Shown piece after piece: positions 1-7,965 of a stretch of 64,000 bases of DNA. The position numbers and the translations under genes were made by a program. Under the pieces are notes generated by a model that worked only from the letters and a program-made list of their open reading frames with translations, had not been told where the DNA came from and searched no databases. The first letter of the stretch is position 1, and each line of letters starts with the position of its first letter. The stretch is taken from NCBI GenBank assembly GCA_028284385.1, contig JANQRT010000003.1, positions 62,001-126,000 of the forward strand, in the 5' to 3' direction. This DNA comes from Opitutaceae bacterium (GTDB taxonomy: Bacteria; Verrucomicrobiota; Verrucomicrobiia; Opitutales; Opitutaceae).

Positions 1-1882
1 CGTTGTTGATATCTGGCACCTTGGAGCAACCTACGCCTTGGTCTATCCAGCGTACCACGTAGCCGAGGATGCCTTGGGCGTTATTCTCGATTTCCTTCTC
101 CATTTCCTCTTGAGAAATCGTCCGATCCCCTAGCAAGGGAGGGGTCAAAATGCTTGTGATGCTTGCCCGAGCTCGACTTGCCAGTTGTCGCTGCGTTTCG
201 AATACATCAATTTCGTGGTAATGCAGAGCATGTAGCGTTGCAGCGGTAGGGGAGGGCACCCAAGCAGTATTAGCTCCGGCTTTCGGGTGCATCGCCTTTG
301 AATCGAGCATGGCCTTCATTTCGTCGGGCATAGCCCACATACCCTTCCCGATCTGAGCTTTACCGGGAAGGCTGGATTCGATGCCCATGTCGACGTTCCA
401 ATCCTCGTAAGCCAGCATCCAGGCAGCGTTCTTGATCTCCATTTTCGGGATGATAGGACCAGCTTCCATGCTTGTGTGAATTTCGTCACCTGTCCGATCA
501 AGAAACCCAGTATTGATAAAAACAATACGATCTTTGGCTTGGCGAATGCACTCTTTAAGATTGACGGTGGTGCGTCGCTCTTCGTCCATGATGCCTATCT
601 TCAAGGTGTTGCGAGAAAGGCTTAGGATATCCTCCACTCGACTGAAAAGCTCTACCGTAAGGGTGACTTCTTCTGGACCATGCATCTTCGGTTTAACGAT
701 ATAAACGCTGCCAGTTTTGCTGTTCTTGTAGGCGCCGCTGCCTTTCAGGTCGTGGATGGCGGCTAGGCTGGCAATCAATGCATCGAGAAATCCTTCGGGG
801 ATCTCTTGATCGTCTTCCGTCAGTACCGCATCCGTGCTCATGCGAATACCTACATTGCGAGCTAGCAAAAGACTCCGTCCTGGCAGAGTGACTTCTCTGC
901 CATCTGGGCTTGTAAAGCGTTTATCGGTATTGAGACGCCGTGTAAGCGATTTGCCCGCCTTATCGAAATTCGCTTCCAAAGTGCCTTTCATGAGACCCGT
1001 CCAATTAGCGTAGACCGATGCCTTGTCTTCCGCGTCGACGGCGGCAACCGAGTCCTCGAAGTCCTGGATGGTAGTAATGGCGGATTCTAGAATGATGTCC
1101 TTGATATTGGCCGAATGGACTTTGCCGATTGGGTGATTAACGTCGATCTGCAACTCGATATGAAGGCCATTACTCCGTAGCCAGATACTTGAAAGCGTAT
1201 CCTCTGTTTCGCTGTATCCAACAAACTGATCGCTGTCCTTCAGTGTCGTCGTACTGTCGTTCAGAAGGATGGAGAGCGTTTTCGAGCCAGCTTCATCCTT
1301 CAGGCTAAACCCGATCGCTTCAGCATAGCTTGCTTTTGCTAGCGGGACATGTTTATCCAGAATCTCGTTACACTTTTGGAAGACTGCTTCGCCGCGTTTT
1401 GGATTATAGACTCCGCTCTTCTCCAAGCCATCCGTTTCAGGAATCGCATCGGTGCCATAAAGAGCGTCATACAGGCTTCCCCATCTGGCGTTGGCGGCGT
1501 TCAGAGCGTAGCGGGCATTGTCGACGGGAACGACGAGCTGGGGTCCAGCGATACTGGCTATCTCCGGATCCACGTTTTGCGTCGCCACCGCAAAGTCTTC
1601 CGGTTTTGGAACAATGTATTCGATTTCCTTTAAAAACGAATAGTATTCATCATAATCGTACGACCCGTCTTTTCTATCGAGATGCCATTGGTCGATTTTC
1701 GCTTGGAGATCTATTCTCTTCTGCAACATAGCCTCGTTTTGGGGCGCTAGGTCTCTCACGAGTTCTGCAAATCCCGACCATACTTTTTCCGGATCGATCC
1801 CAGTGCCTGGAGCTATTTCCTCCTGGACTAAATCATAAATGGGTTGGCTGATTTTCAAACCGTTTGATTGGATATAATGCAT
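1..1882 (-). CDS. glcB: malate synthase G, 3' end beyond the window
   Basis: Condenses glyoxylate with acetyl-CoA to malate in the cytosol (glyoxylate cycle or glycolate use). The first residues [19 protein letters not shown] match the conserved N-terminus of the G isoform, and the stretch [16 protein letters not shown] near 370-530 is a malate synthase signature. About 627 codons are present out of the roughly 720 usual for the family, so the C-terminal part lies left of position 1. The ATG at 1882 is chosen because an in-frame TGA lies about 40 bases upstream with no other ATG between. No isocitrate lyase or glycolate oxidase gene is visible beside it. Identification is firm; only the truncation by the window edge is artificial. 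Confidence 0.95.
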   Translation of the reverse strand, partial: MHYIQSNGLKISQPIYDLVQEEIAPGTGIDPEKVWSGFAELVRDLAPQNEAMLQKRIDLQAKIDQWHLDRKDGSYDYDEYYSFLKEIEYIVPKPEDFAVATQNVDPEIASIAGPQLVVPVDNARYALNAANARWGSLYDALYGTDAIPETDGLEKSGVYNPKRGEAVFQKCNEILDKHVPLAKASYAEAIGFSLKDEAGSKTLSILLNDSTTTLKDSDQFVGYSETEDTLSSIWLRSNGLHIELQIDVNHPIGKVHSANIKDIILESAITTIQDFEDSVAAVDAEDKASVYANWTGLMKGTLEANFDKAGKSLTRRLNTDKRFTSPDGREVTLPGRSLLLARNVGIRMSTDAVLTEDDQEIPEGFLDALIASLAAIHDLKGSGAYKNSKTGSVYIVKPKMHGPEEVTLTVELFSRVEDILSLSRNTLKIGIMDEERRTTVNLKECIRQAKDRIVFINTGFLDRTGDEIHTSMEAGPIIPKMEIKNAAWMLAYEDWNVDMGIESSLPGKAQIGKGMWAMPDEMKAMLDSKAMHPKAGANTAWVPSPTAATLHALHYHEIDVFETQRQLASRARASITSILTPPLLGDRTISQEEMEKEIENNAQGILGYVVRWIDQGVGCSKVPDINN

Positions 1883-2184
1883 TGGAATTTCGAGTGATTC
1901 TTCAAGTTTAGGATCCGATTTACTGGATCACCGAAGAGTTGTCTACTCAGTCCGAGATCTACAGTTGAGTAAATATCAATTCAGTTCAGTGTCTGAATGA
2001 AACGGTTGATGTAGCCTGGGGATCAGATTTCGAAGCTTCGGAACCTTCAACAGAAAAGGATCTCGATATTTGATATAGCCACGTTTAATTAGACGTGGCC
2101 ACTTTCGAGTATTCGCATCCAAATGACGATTCGCTCCAAGCTTGGAGCGAATCGCGATGATGGAATAGAGTGAACGACTTTACT
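1883..2184. other. intergenic region with two inverted repeats
   Basis: This 302-base gap lies upstream of glcB and downstream of amt. It holds the hairpin GCCACGT-N8-ACGTGGC (2078-2099) and a perfect 28-base palindrome (2127-2154). No open reading frame of note and no clear promoter elements were recognised. Confidence 0.6.
2127..2154. repeat. 28-bp perfect palindrome 3' of amt
   Basis: The left arm CGATTCGCTCCAAG is followed directly by its exact reverse complement, with no spacer. It lies 30 bases beyond the amt stop codon. A transcript through it could form a hairpin and act as a terminator or 3'-end stabiliser, but only a weak T-rich stretch follows, so a protein-binding site is also possible. 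Confidence 0.55.
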
Positions 2185-3525
2185 CTAGTCGGTCGAATGA
2201 ACCAGACCGTATCCGTGTTCTCCGTGTAGAGATTGGTCGATGCCGATCACCTCCTTTTGCGGATCGACCCGGAAACCGACAGTCTTGCCAACGATGAAAC
2301 AGATAATGAGCGTGACTACTACCGAAAGTCCAATCGTTGCCGCTATGCCCAATGTTTGAATACCAAATTGATTTAGAGCGGTCCAAGTGCCTGATTCCGT
2401 GTTGGCCGCGGCATCACTGAGCCAGCTGGGCCGAATGAAAAAGGCGAGTAGAAGCACTCCCAGGCCGCTTCCGATGCCATGGATCCCGAAGCAGTCGAGA
2501 CTGTCGTCGTATCCAAGTTTATCCTTCATGCGCAAGGCGTAGAAACAAGCGACGGAAGAAGCTGCTCCAAGAATGATCGCTCCTATGGGTTGAACGACTC
2601 CAGCGGCAGGCGTGATGACCACCAAGCCAGCCAGGACGCCCGATACGAAGCCCAACGAAGTGACTTTCTTGAATCTGAGAGCCTCGATGACTACCCATGT
2701 CAAAGCCCCACTGGCGGCGGAAACTTGAGTCATGGTCAGAGCGCGAGCGGTATCCAGACCGCTTTGGACGGTTGAGCCTGCGTTGAATCCGAACCAGCCT
2801 ACCCATAGGAATCCGGCTCCCATCATGGTCATGACGAGGTTGTTGGGATTGATGGTTTCCTTGGGATGGCCTTGTCGCTTGCCAAGATAATAGGCTCCCA
2901 CCAACGCGCTGAAGCCAGCCGAGACGTGGATGACCAAGCCGCCGGCTAGATCGATGACGCCATTAGCTCCGGCATTGAAGAGCCAACCATCAGAGGCCCA
3001 GACCCAGTGGCAGAGCGGACAGTAGACGAGTAGGAACCACAAAGATATAAAGAGGCAGTAGCCCCGAAAGTAAACGCGTTCCGCCAATGCTCCGCTAATC
3101 AGAGCAGGCGTGATGATGGCGAACTTGCCTTGGAACATGGCCAGAACATATTCCGGGACTCCGTCAACAACCCGGTCGTCGATCCCTTGCAGCATGAAGT
3201 AGTCCCAGTTCCAGCCTACGAAACCGCCAAGAATGTTTTCGCCAAAGGTTAGCGAATAACCGCAGACCACCCAGAGAACACCAATGAGGGCCATTGAGAC
3301 GAAACTGTGCATCATCGTTCCGATAACATTCTTGGTTCGGACCAAGCCGCCGTAAAACATAGCCAGTCCAGGCACCATGAAAAGAACGAGCGCCGTGGAA
3401 ATCAACATCCAGGCCGTTGTACCAGAATCCACCACTACGTCTGCCACTTCTTCCTGAGCAAGAGAGATCTGGGGCAAGGAGAGTAGGGTGAGAATCGCGA
3501 GGAGAGAGAGGGGTTTTCGATTCAT
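2185..3525 (-). CDS. amt: ammonium transporter, Amt family
   Basis: Inner-membrane ammonium channel. The 446-residue protein starts with a cleavable-looking signal peptide (ending SLAQ), as many bacterial Amt proteins do, then about 11 hydrophobic segments beginning with LVLFMVPGLAMFYGGLVR. The motif CFGIHGIGSGLGVLL and an earlier LVIHVSAGFSALVG supply the two pore histidines of the family. The C-terminus carries a cytoplasmic tail with DPQKEVIGIDQSLHGEHGY, the conserved region that contacts GlnK/PII proteins. No glnK gene is adjacent and I found no sigma-54 promoter in the 235 bases upstream, so nitrogen control is not evident from the sequence. The gene appears monocistronic. Confidence 0.96.
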   Translation of the reverse strand: MNRKPLSLLAILTLLSLPQISLAQEEVADVVVDSGTTAWMLISTALVLFMVPGLAMFYGGLVRTKNVIGTMMHSFVSMALIGVLWVVCGYSLTFGENILGGFVGWNWDYFMLQGIDDRVVDGVPEYVLAMFQGKFAIITPALISGALAERVYFRGYCLFISLWFLLVYCPLCHWVWASDGWLFNAGANGVIDLAGGLVIHVSAGFSALVGAYYLGKRQGHPKETINPNNLVMTMMGAGFLWVGWFGFNAGSTVQSGLDTARALTMTQVSAASGALTWVVIEALRFKKVTSLGFVSGVLAGLVVITPAAGVVQPIGAIILGAASSVACFYALRMKDKLGYDDSLDCFGIHGIGSGLGVLLLAFFIRPSWLSDAAANTESGTWTALNQFGIQTLGIAATIGLSVVVTLIICFIVGKTVGFRVDPQKEVIGIDQSLHGEHGYGLVHSTD

Positions 3526-3671
3526 CTAAGCGAAAGTAAACCCCAATGAGTATTACGTTATCAAGGTAAATCTCATACGGCTGTAGCCGATTTTAAATAT
3601 TCCGATTCCTGATTTTGGTATTTCACGGATCTCCCTTTAAGATCACTCGTCTCTCTGTGGAAAAGTAGCGG

Positions 3672-3686
3672 AACGTCCGAGACGTT
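3672..3686. promoter_or_regulatory. small inverted repeat upstream of amt
   Basis: AACGTC-CGA-GACGTT lies in the gap between the DUF4097 gene end and the amt start. It is a perfect 6-bp dyad with a 3-base spacer. It may be an operator or a weak hairpin; no known consensus was recognised. Confidence 0.25.
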
Positions 3687-3760
3687 GCGACGGTTTCGGA
3701 GGTGAAACGCATTCGAACTATTAATGCGCTTTTGACGCGTATCCAAAAATTGGAATTATT

Positions 3761-4597
3761 CTATTCGACATTCGCTTTTCTTTGCCGAATGCGAATTTCG
3801 CCGTTGTGCGTTTTAAAAACGTACTGCGGTCCACCGCCGTTGATGTTGCCGTAGAGACCCTTTTCGAACTCGATGCGATAACGTCCTCCTCTCGAGCGTT
3901 CGTCGGTAACCTTGAGCTGAGGACCTTCGGGTTGGATCTCGATGTCGAAATCCGATTTCACGTTGCCTCGAAAGGTATGCATGTTAAGCTGAGCCTTCGT
4001 GTCAGAGGGAATGGATACATCGATATCTCCATTCATGGTGGTAAAGGACATTGGCTTGTCAGGAAACACCTCGTCGAGCGTCACCGTGATGCTGCCGTTC
4101 GACGAATGGGCTACGATCACGCCGACTGCGTTGCTAATAGAAATGCCCCCATTGTGGTTACTGGCATCGATCTCTCCTTTGGTGCCATCCACTACGATCT
4201 TCCCGCTGTTGTGACAAACCAGTTTCAAAGACGTTTCAAAGGGCACCTTGATATCAACATCCACTGTCGTGTTGTGATTCCTTACTCCCACCTCGATTTG
4301 ATTATGATGTTCCTCTGCATAAATCCCGGTCGACGGCAGGTGGAAGGTTCGGAGACCGCCCTCGCTTGTCGTTTTCTTTTGGTTCTGTCTCTTTCTGGCT
4401 TCGATGATCACCTCCTCGCCCTCGTATCCGGTTATGGTCATGCCTCCTCGGTTGAGACGGGCAGAGAGATGTTTGGCTCCGTCGTTGCGGAAGGGCACGA
4501 CGAGTCGTTCGACATAGGGTTCTGTCGCTTCCTCTTGGGCAAGGCATAGGGGGGCTAGGACTGCGAGCGCGAGCGCTGAGTTAAGTACTATTTTCAT
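3761..4597 (-). CDS. exported DUF4097-like beta-repeat protein
   Basis: A 278-residue protein with a signal peptide (MKIVLNSALALAVLAPLCLAQ). The rest is a run of short beta-strand repeats with recurring N-G-x-I/N-H-N-G motifs (NHNGGISISNAVG, SSNGSITVTL, TMNGDIDVSIP, THNGEIRI), the hallmark of DUF4097 'putative adhesin' proteins that form a right-handed beta helix or roll. Function is unknown. It is the last of four genes in a minus-strand operon with an ECF sigma factor, its anti-sigma factor and a paralogue 18 bases upstream, so it is probably a target or output of that envelope signalling unit. Confidence 0.8.
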   Translation of the reverse strand: MKIVLNSALALAVLAPLCLAQEEATEPYVERLVVPFRNDGAKHLSARLNRGGMTITGYEGEEVIIEARKRQNQKKTTSEGGLRTFHLPSTGIYAEEHHNQIEVGVRNHNTTVDVDIKVPFETSLKLVCHNSGKIVVDGTKGEIDASNHNGGISISNAVGVIVAHSSNGSITVTLDEVFPDKPMSFTTMNGDIDVSIPSDTKAQLNMHTFRGNVKSDFDIEIQPEGPQLKVTDERSRGGRYRIEFEKGLYGNINGGGPQYVFKTHNGEIRIRQRKANVE

Positions 4598-4615
4598 TAC
4601 ATTAATTTCCTCTCC

Positions 4616-5509
4616 TTATTTTGTATCCGATTTTTTGATAAAAATGTTTCCATTGAAAGTCTCGAAACGGTATTTGGAACCGCCTTTGCCAACTCGAACT
4701 CCTTGCGATCTATCCGACTTGTAGACACGGAGCCCATCCTCGTCTTCCACGTTTAATTCGATTTCCGATTTGCGTTCCCCCCAGGGAATAGAGTTCACCT
4801 CGAAATCCGAATAGACCTTGCCGTTACGCGTTTTGAAGTAGAGGTCGGCGTTGAGATCGCTGGGGAAAACAGCCCGTACGTTTCCATTATGCGAGTTTAA
4901 GAAGCAATCGCCTTCCGGCTTTCCGCTGAACGAAACTGTTACCGATCCATTCAAGGCGTGAACCCTGCCTGATCCCGAAATTGAAGACATCTCTATCGGT
5001 CCGTTTATGTTTTTAACATCAAACTTTCCGTTGAGGTTTTCCGCTCTGATAGGGCCGCCGTTGATATTCTTCAAATAGACTTGAGATTTTTGCGGAACTC
5101 GAAGCCGAATATCGAAACGATTCTTGTATCCATAATAGCGGCACCCGCGGTGATTGATATTTCCGCCTCGGTCGCGAAAAGGTCCTTCAACGTAAATGAT
5201 AATGGCGTCGCCCTGCTCCTGCATATCGAGCCATACTTCCTCCTTGGCAATGGCCAGACGCGGTTCGCTTCGAGCTTTGATCGAGCGTTCGACTTCTAGA
5301 AGAACCGTTTCTCCTTTGTAGCCTTCCACCTCGATCGATCCGTGGATATTGTTCACCACGATTTCCTGGTGATTGAACTTTGGGTCGAATCGCAGCTCTT
5401 TGTTTTCTACGATCGTTTCCTTGTATTCAAAATTGCAATCATCCCCTGCATACAAAGCGACTGTCGCCTTGATGGAGGCAATCAAAAGCAAAAGGTTTCT
5501 AGATTTCAT
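4616..5509 (-). CDS. exported DUF4097-like beta-repeat protein, paralogue
   Basis: A 297-residue protein with a short signal peptide. It repeats NGPIEMSSISG, ALNGSVTVSFSG, SHNGNVRAVFP, TRNGKVYSDF and TFNGNIFIKK, matching the strand-repeat pattern of the downstream gene, and both share the ending pattern Y-x-F-x-T-x-N-G-x-I. Its ATG overlaps the end of the anti-sigma gene by 11 bases, which implies translational coupling. The pair is a tandem duplication that has diverged strongly. It is probably periplasmic or surface-located; no enzymatic residues were recognised. Confidence 0.8.
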   Translation of the reverse strand: MKSRNLLLLIASIKATVALYAGDDCNFEYKETIVENKELRFDPKFNHQEIVVNNIHGSIEVEGYKGETVLLEVERSIKARSEPRLAIAKEEVWLDMQEQGDAIIIYVEGPFRDRGGNINHRGCRYYGYKNRFDIRLRVPQKSQVYLKNINGGPIRAENLNGKFDVKNINGPIEMSSISGSGRVHALNGSVTVSFSGKPEGDCFLNSHNGNVRAVFPSDLNADLYFKTRNGKVYSDFEVNSIPWGERKSEIELNVEDEDGLRVYKSDRSQGVRVGKGGSKYRFETFNGNIFIKKSDTK

Positions 5510-6326
5510 CGGTATTCATTTGCTGCAGCACTTGGGAGCTCCAAGTGGCAAGTTCGCGGATCGTTTCGTCTTCGTTCGCGTCCTGACTGATTTGAATTAG
5601 AGTCGGCACTGAATCCTTTTCCGCATGGCGGACTAGGAGCTTGATCAGTTCGGCGCGTATCATAGGAAGATTCGGCGTTTCCAATAGCTGGACGAGCTTA
5701 CGGCGGACTTCCTCTTTCTCGGCGTAAGCGTCCAACGTTTCCAAGGCGGCAAAGCGAACATTGATATTAGGATCGTTGTTGAGCTTGTCGTAGAGCGCTT
5801 CGAGGACCTGCTCGCTTTCCAAATTCAATTCGGAGAGCCATTCCAACCCACGTAGACGTTCTACCGCCGAAGTTTGTGTGAGGAGGGATAGGGCGGTGAA
5901 TTCTTTGAGGGACGCGAGCTCGGTTTCGATGACATCAAACCGGTTGCCATTGGTTTCTTGTGTTGAAATCGATTGGCTGACCAAGATGCCGATCAGAAAA
6001 GCGAATATAATGACGGCTGCTTGAGCGTATCCATTTCTTGCTATGCTCTCTATCCAAGTCCTCTTTCTTTGCTCTCCCTCTAGCAGACGAATTCCTTCAA
6101 GTTGGCCGCTCTTGTAGGCCGAAAGGGCAGCTGAGAAACGTTTGGCCATCGTTTCACTTGGCTTGGGCAGTTTGTCTAGCGACTGGCAGGCGTTTGAGAT
6201 TTCGTCTCGGATGACTCGACAGTTGTCGCATTGCGACAAATGGTGATCGATCCGATTTCTCTCATCCATGGTAAGTTCGCCTTCCAAATAGGCTAGGAGC
6301 TGATCACTGCATTCCTGGCATTTCAT
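5499..6326 (-). CDS. zinc-finger anti-sigma factor with C-terminal HEAT repeats
   Basis: A 275-residue single-pass membrane protein. Residues 1-40 form a zf-HC2 anti-sigma domain (C3, C6 and H29-x3-C33-x2-C36), which would hold the sigma factor encoded just upstream. One transmembrane helix spans about 101-118. Outside the membrane, residues from about 135 on form alpha-helical HEAT-like repeats (VERLRGLEWLSEL, VRFAALETLDAYA, IRAELIKLLVRHA), a probable sensing or protein-interaction module. The gene overlaps the sigma factor by 23 bases and the following DUF4097 gene by 11, a tightly coupled operon. Orientation of the HEAT domain to the periplasm is inferred from the usual topology of this class. 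Confidence 0.85.
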   Translation of the reverse strand: MKCQECSDQLLAYLEGELTMDERNRIDHHLSQCDNCRVIRDEISNACQSLDKLPKPSETMAKRFSAALSAYKSGQLEGIRLLEGEQRKRTWIESIARNGYAQAAVIIFAFLIGILVSQSISTQETNGNRFDVIETELASLKEFTALSLLTQTSAVERLRGLEWLSELNLESEQVLEALYDKLNNDPNINVRFAALETLDAYAEKEEVRRKLVQLLETPNLPMIRAELIKLLVRHAEKDSVPTLIQISQDANEDETIRELATWSSQVLQQMNTDEI

Positions 6327-6897
6327 AAGGTCTCTCCTTGATTAGCGATTTCATGTGCTTGGCGAGTTCCGCTACTGCTCTACAGACGCGTACCCTCAGT
6401 TGGTTAGCTTCGCAGTCTAGTATTCTGGCCATTTCTATATAGCTTAAATTTTGTATCCGTCTCATAATGACAATTTGACGTTTTTCTTCCGAGAGTCGCT
6501 CTAGGGCCTGATAGAGTAGGGCGGTGTCTCCCGATCGACTTGCTTCCGCGTCGGGCTGATCTCGAGCGTCGACGATTTCGATTGCTTCTTCGTTTCCTAT
6601 GTCCTCATGCAGGATTTCAGACTTCGTGTAGCGTTTCTCCCAGTGACGATTTTGAATGTTTCGCGCGATGCCGAACAGCCAGCCCTTGAAGTTTCCGTCG
6701 TCCTTGAACGATGCTCGATAGCGTAGCACTCGTAGAAAGACTTCTTGGGTGAGATCTTCGCTTAAGCTGTGTTCTTGAGTTCGTTTCATGAAGAAGGAAT
6801 AGAGCATGCCGCAGTACCGCTCGAAGAGAACGTTCAAGGTTTCCAGGTCTCCATTCCGAGCCTGCAGCATTAGCGATTCGTCAGTAACGGGTTCCAC
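6304..6897 (-). CDS. ECF-type RNA polymerase sigma factor
   Basis: A 197-residue group 4 sigma factor that would direct RNA polymerase to a small regulon. Region 2 is seen at about 20-95 (LTQEVFLRVLRYRASF, then NFKGWLFGIARNIQNRHWEKR, the -10 recognition helix) and region 4 at about 130-185 (LSEEKRQIVIMRRIQNLSYIEMARIL with a helix-turn-helix). It is the first gene of the operon with the anti-sigma factor, and the stop/start overlap of 23 bases fits their balanced production. The two DUF4097 genes that follow are likely under its own control. No promoter consensus could be assigned. Confidence 0.93.
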   Translation of the reverse strand: MEPVTDESLMLQARNGDLETLNVLFERYCGMLYSFFMKRTQEHSLSEDLTQEVFLRVLRYRASFKDDGNFKGWLFGIARNIQNRHWEKRYTKSEILHEDIGNEEAIEIVDARDQPDAEASRSGDTALLYQALERLSEEKRQIVIMRRIQNLSYIEMARILDCEANQLRVRVCRAVAELAKHMKSLIKERPYEMPGMQ

Positions 6898-7056
6898 GAA
6901 GATGGTTTATCGTTTCACATTACTGAATATCAGCCGAAACGATTTCCGTTTCACGAAAAGTCGGAAATACTCCGTTTACAACAGACTTTGCTTGTCCGCT
7001 GTTTCTCGTCTTTGAGGGGGGATGGAAAAAGGCGAGGAAAGAAAATCGAGACCGAG

Positions 7057-7569
7057 CTAGCTTTTACTAGCGTCTTTCTCGTCCCGTTTTTCCGACGCCT
7101 CGGAGCTCGGTTTTAGTAGATTGCGATTCTGGCCACTCTCCAGGCTGAAATTTCGCCACCCTCGATCGACTTCCTCGCGCATCTCGACCAGTTTCGCTTC
7201 CGATATGCCATGAGAGACAACGTATCCAAGTTTCTCAGTCAAAAATTCTTCTAACGATACCCAGCCGTTTTTCGATTTCACTCTGTGGGTCCAAGCGCAG
7301 ATCACTAGCATGTCGCGAATGGATTTCGACTTGTTCGCGTAGTGCCAGGTAAGCCAAATGCTAATCGTTCCTACTATGCCGATCAAGCACGCCGCGAGGT
7401 AGGCCGTGCTGCTGCCGTAAGTCGTATCCGCCTTCCGAAAAATGCCGATCAGGTCGAATTTCTCGTTCGCGAAGATGAACGTGATGATGAGGATGTAAGT
7501 AAGGATCTGAGCGATGAGAATCGCCGAGTTTCTGCTGATATTCGCGATTTTTCCTTTATTTTCTACCAC
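7057..7569 (-). CDS. unknown protein with two membrane segments
   Basis: A 170-residue protein not recognised as a known family. Two hydrophobic helices lie at about 14-33 (SAILIAQILTYILIITFIFA) and 55-75 (AYLAACLIGIVGTISIWLTW), followed by a soluble, charged C-terminal half containing VSLEEFLTEKLGYVVSHGISEAK, and a polar tail rich in Ser, Glu and Lys. The tail probably faces the cytoplasm. It stands alone, with gaps of 159 and 396 bases on either side, so neighbours say little about function. Confidence 0.65.
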   Translation of the reverse strand: MVENKGKIANISRNSAILIAQILTYILIITFIFANEKFDLIGIFRKADTTYGSSTAYLAACLIGIVGTISIWLTWHYANKSKSIRDMLVICAWTHRVKSKNGWVSLEEFLTEKLGYVVSHGISEAKLVEMREEVDRGWRNFSLESGQNRNLLKPSSEASEKRDEKDASKS

Positions 7570-7965
7570 TGCCTTTTTGCCAAATCTCCGTTACAAAGGT
7601 TGCATTCCATCAATGCGCATGTGGACCCGGTTGGATACACTTTTCTCCGTAATTGGTCTAAGATCTCCATGCCCCTAAATGGAGCATGGCTTCGAGGTAG
7701 AGTAATCTTCAGTTTAGTCTAACGTACAATTCGCTATAAGCTTCGTTATGAGCAGCCGAGATCTAAAGTCATGTATAGATTTTGGGTGTTGAAAGCGAAG
7801 AAAACGGCTAAGGCATCTGGCTTCTTGATGTCGCTTTTCGTTTATGGAATCGATTGATCTGGGTAGCGGGAAAAGCTTTCCCCTAGCTGGCGCTTAGGGG
7901 GACTCTGCAATATGGGTGCTGGATCATCGGTAATCGATTTTCGGTGACAGTTTTGCGGCTTTTAC
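7570..7965. other. intergenic region, 396 bp
   Basis: No convincing gene. It contains TTGGATAC at 7631, the dyad CTCCAT-N8-ATGGAG (7665-7684), and a stem CCCCTA...TAGGGG (7880-7900) about 65 bases past the stop of the permease gene, which may help end that transcript. Short overlapping frames here do not look coding. Confidence 0.5.

Noticed and set aside
3782..4549. 255-codon open frame on the plus strand opposite the DUF4097 gene
   Set aside because: It is fully antisense to a gene with a signal peptide and clear repeats, has no recognisable domain and no good ribosome site.
7342..7722. 126-codon plus-strand frame over the small membrane protein and the next gap
   Set aside because: No domain, mostly antisense to the two-helix protein, and no ribosome site.
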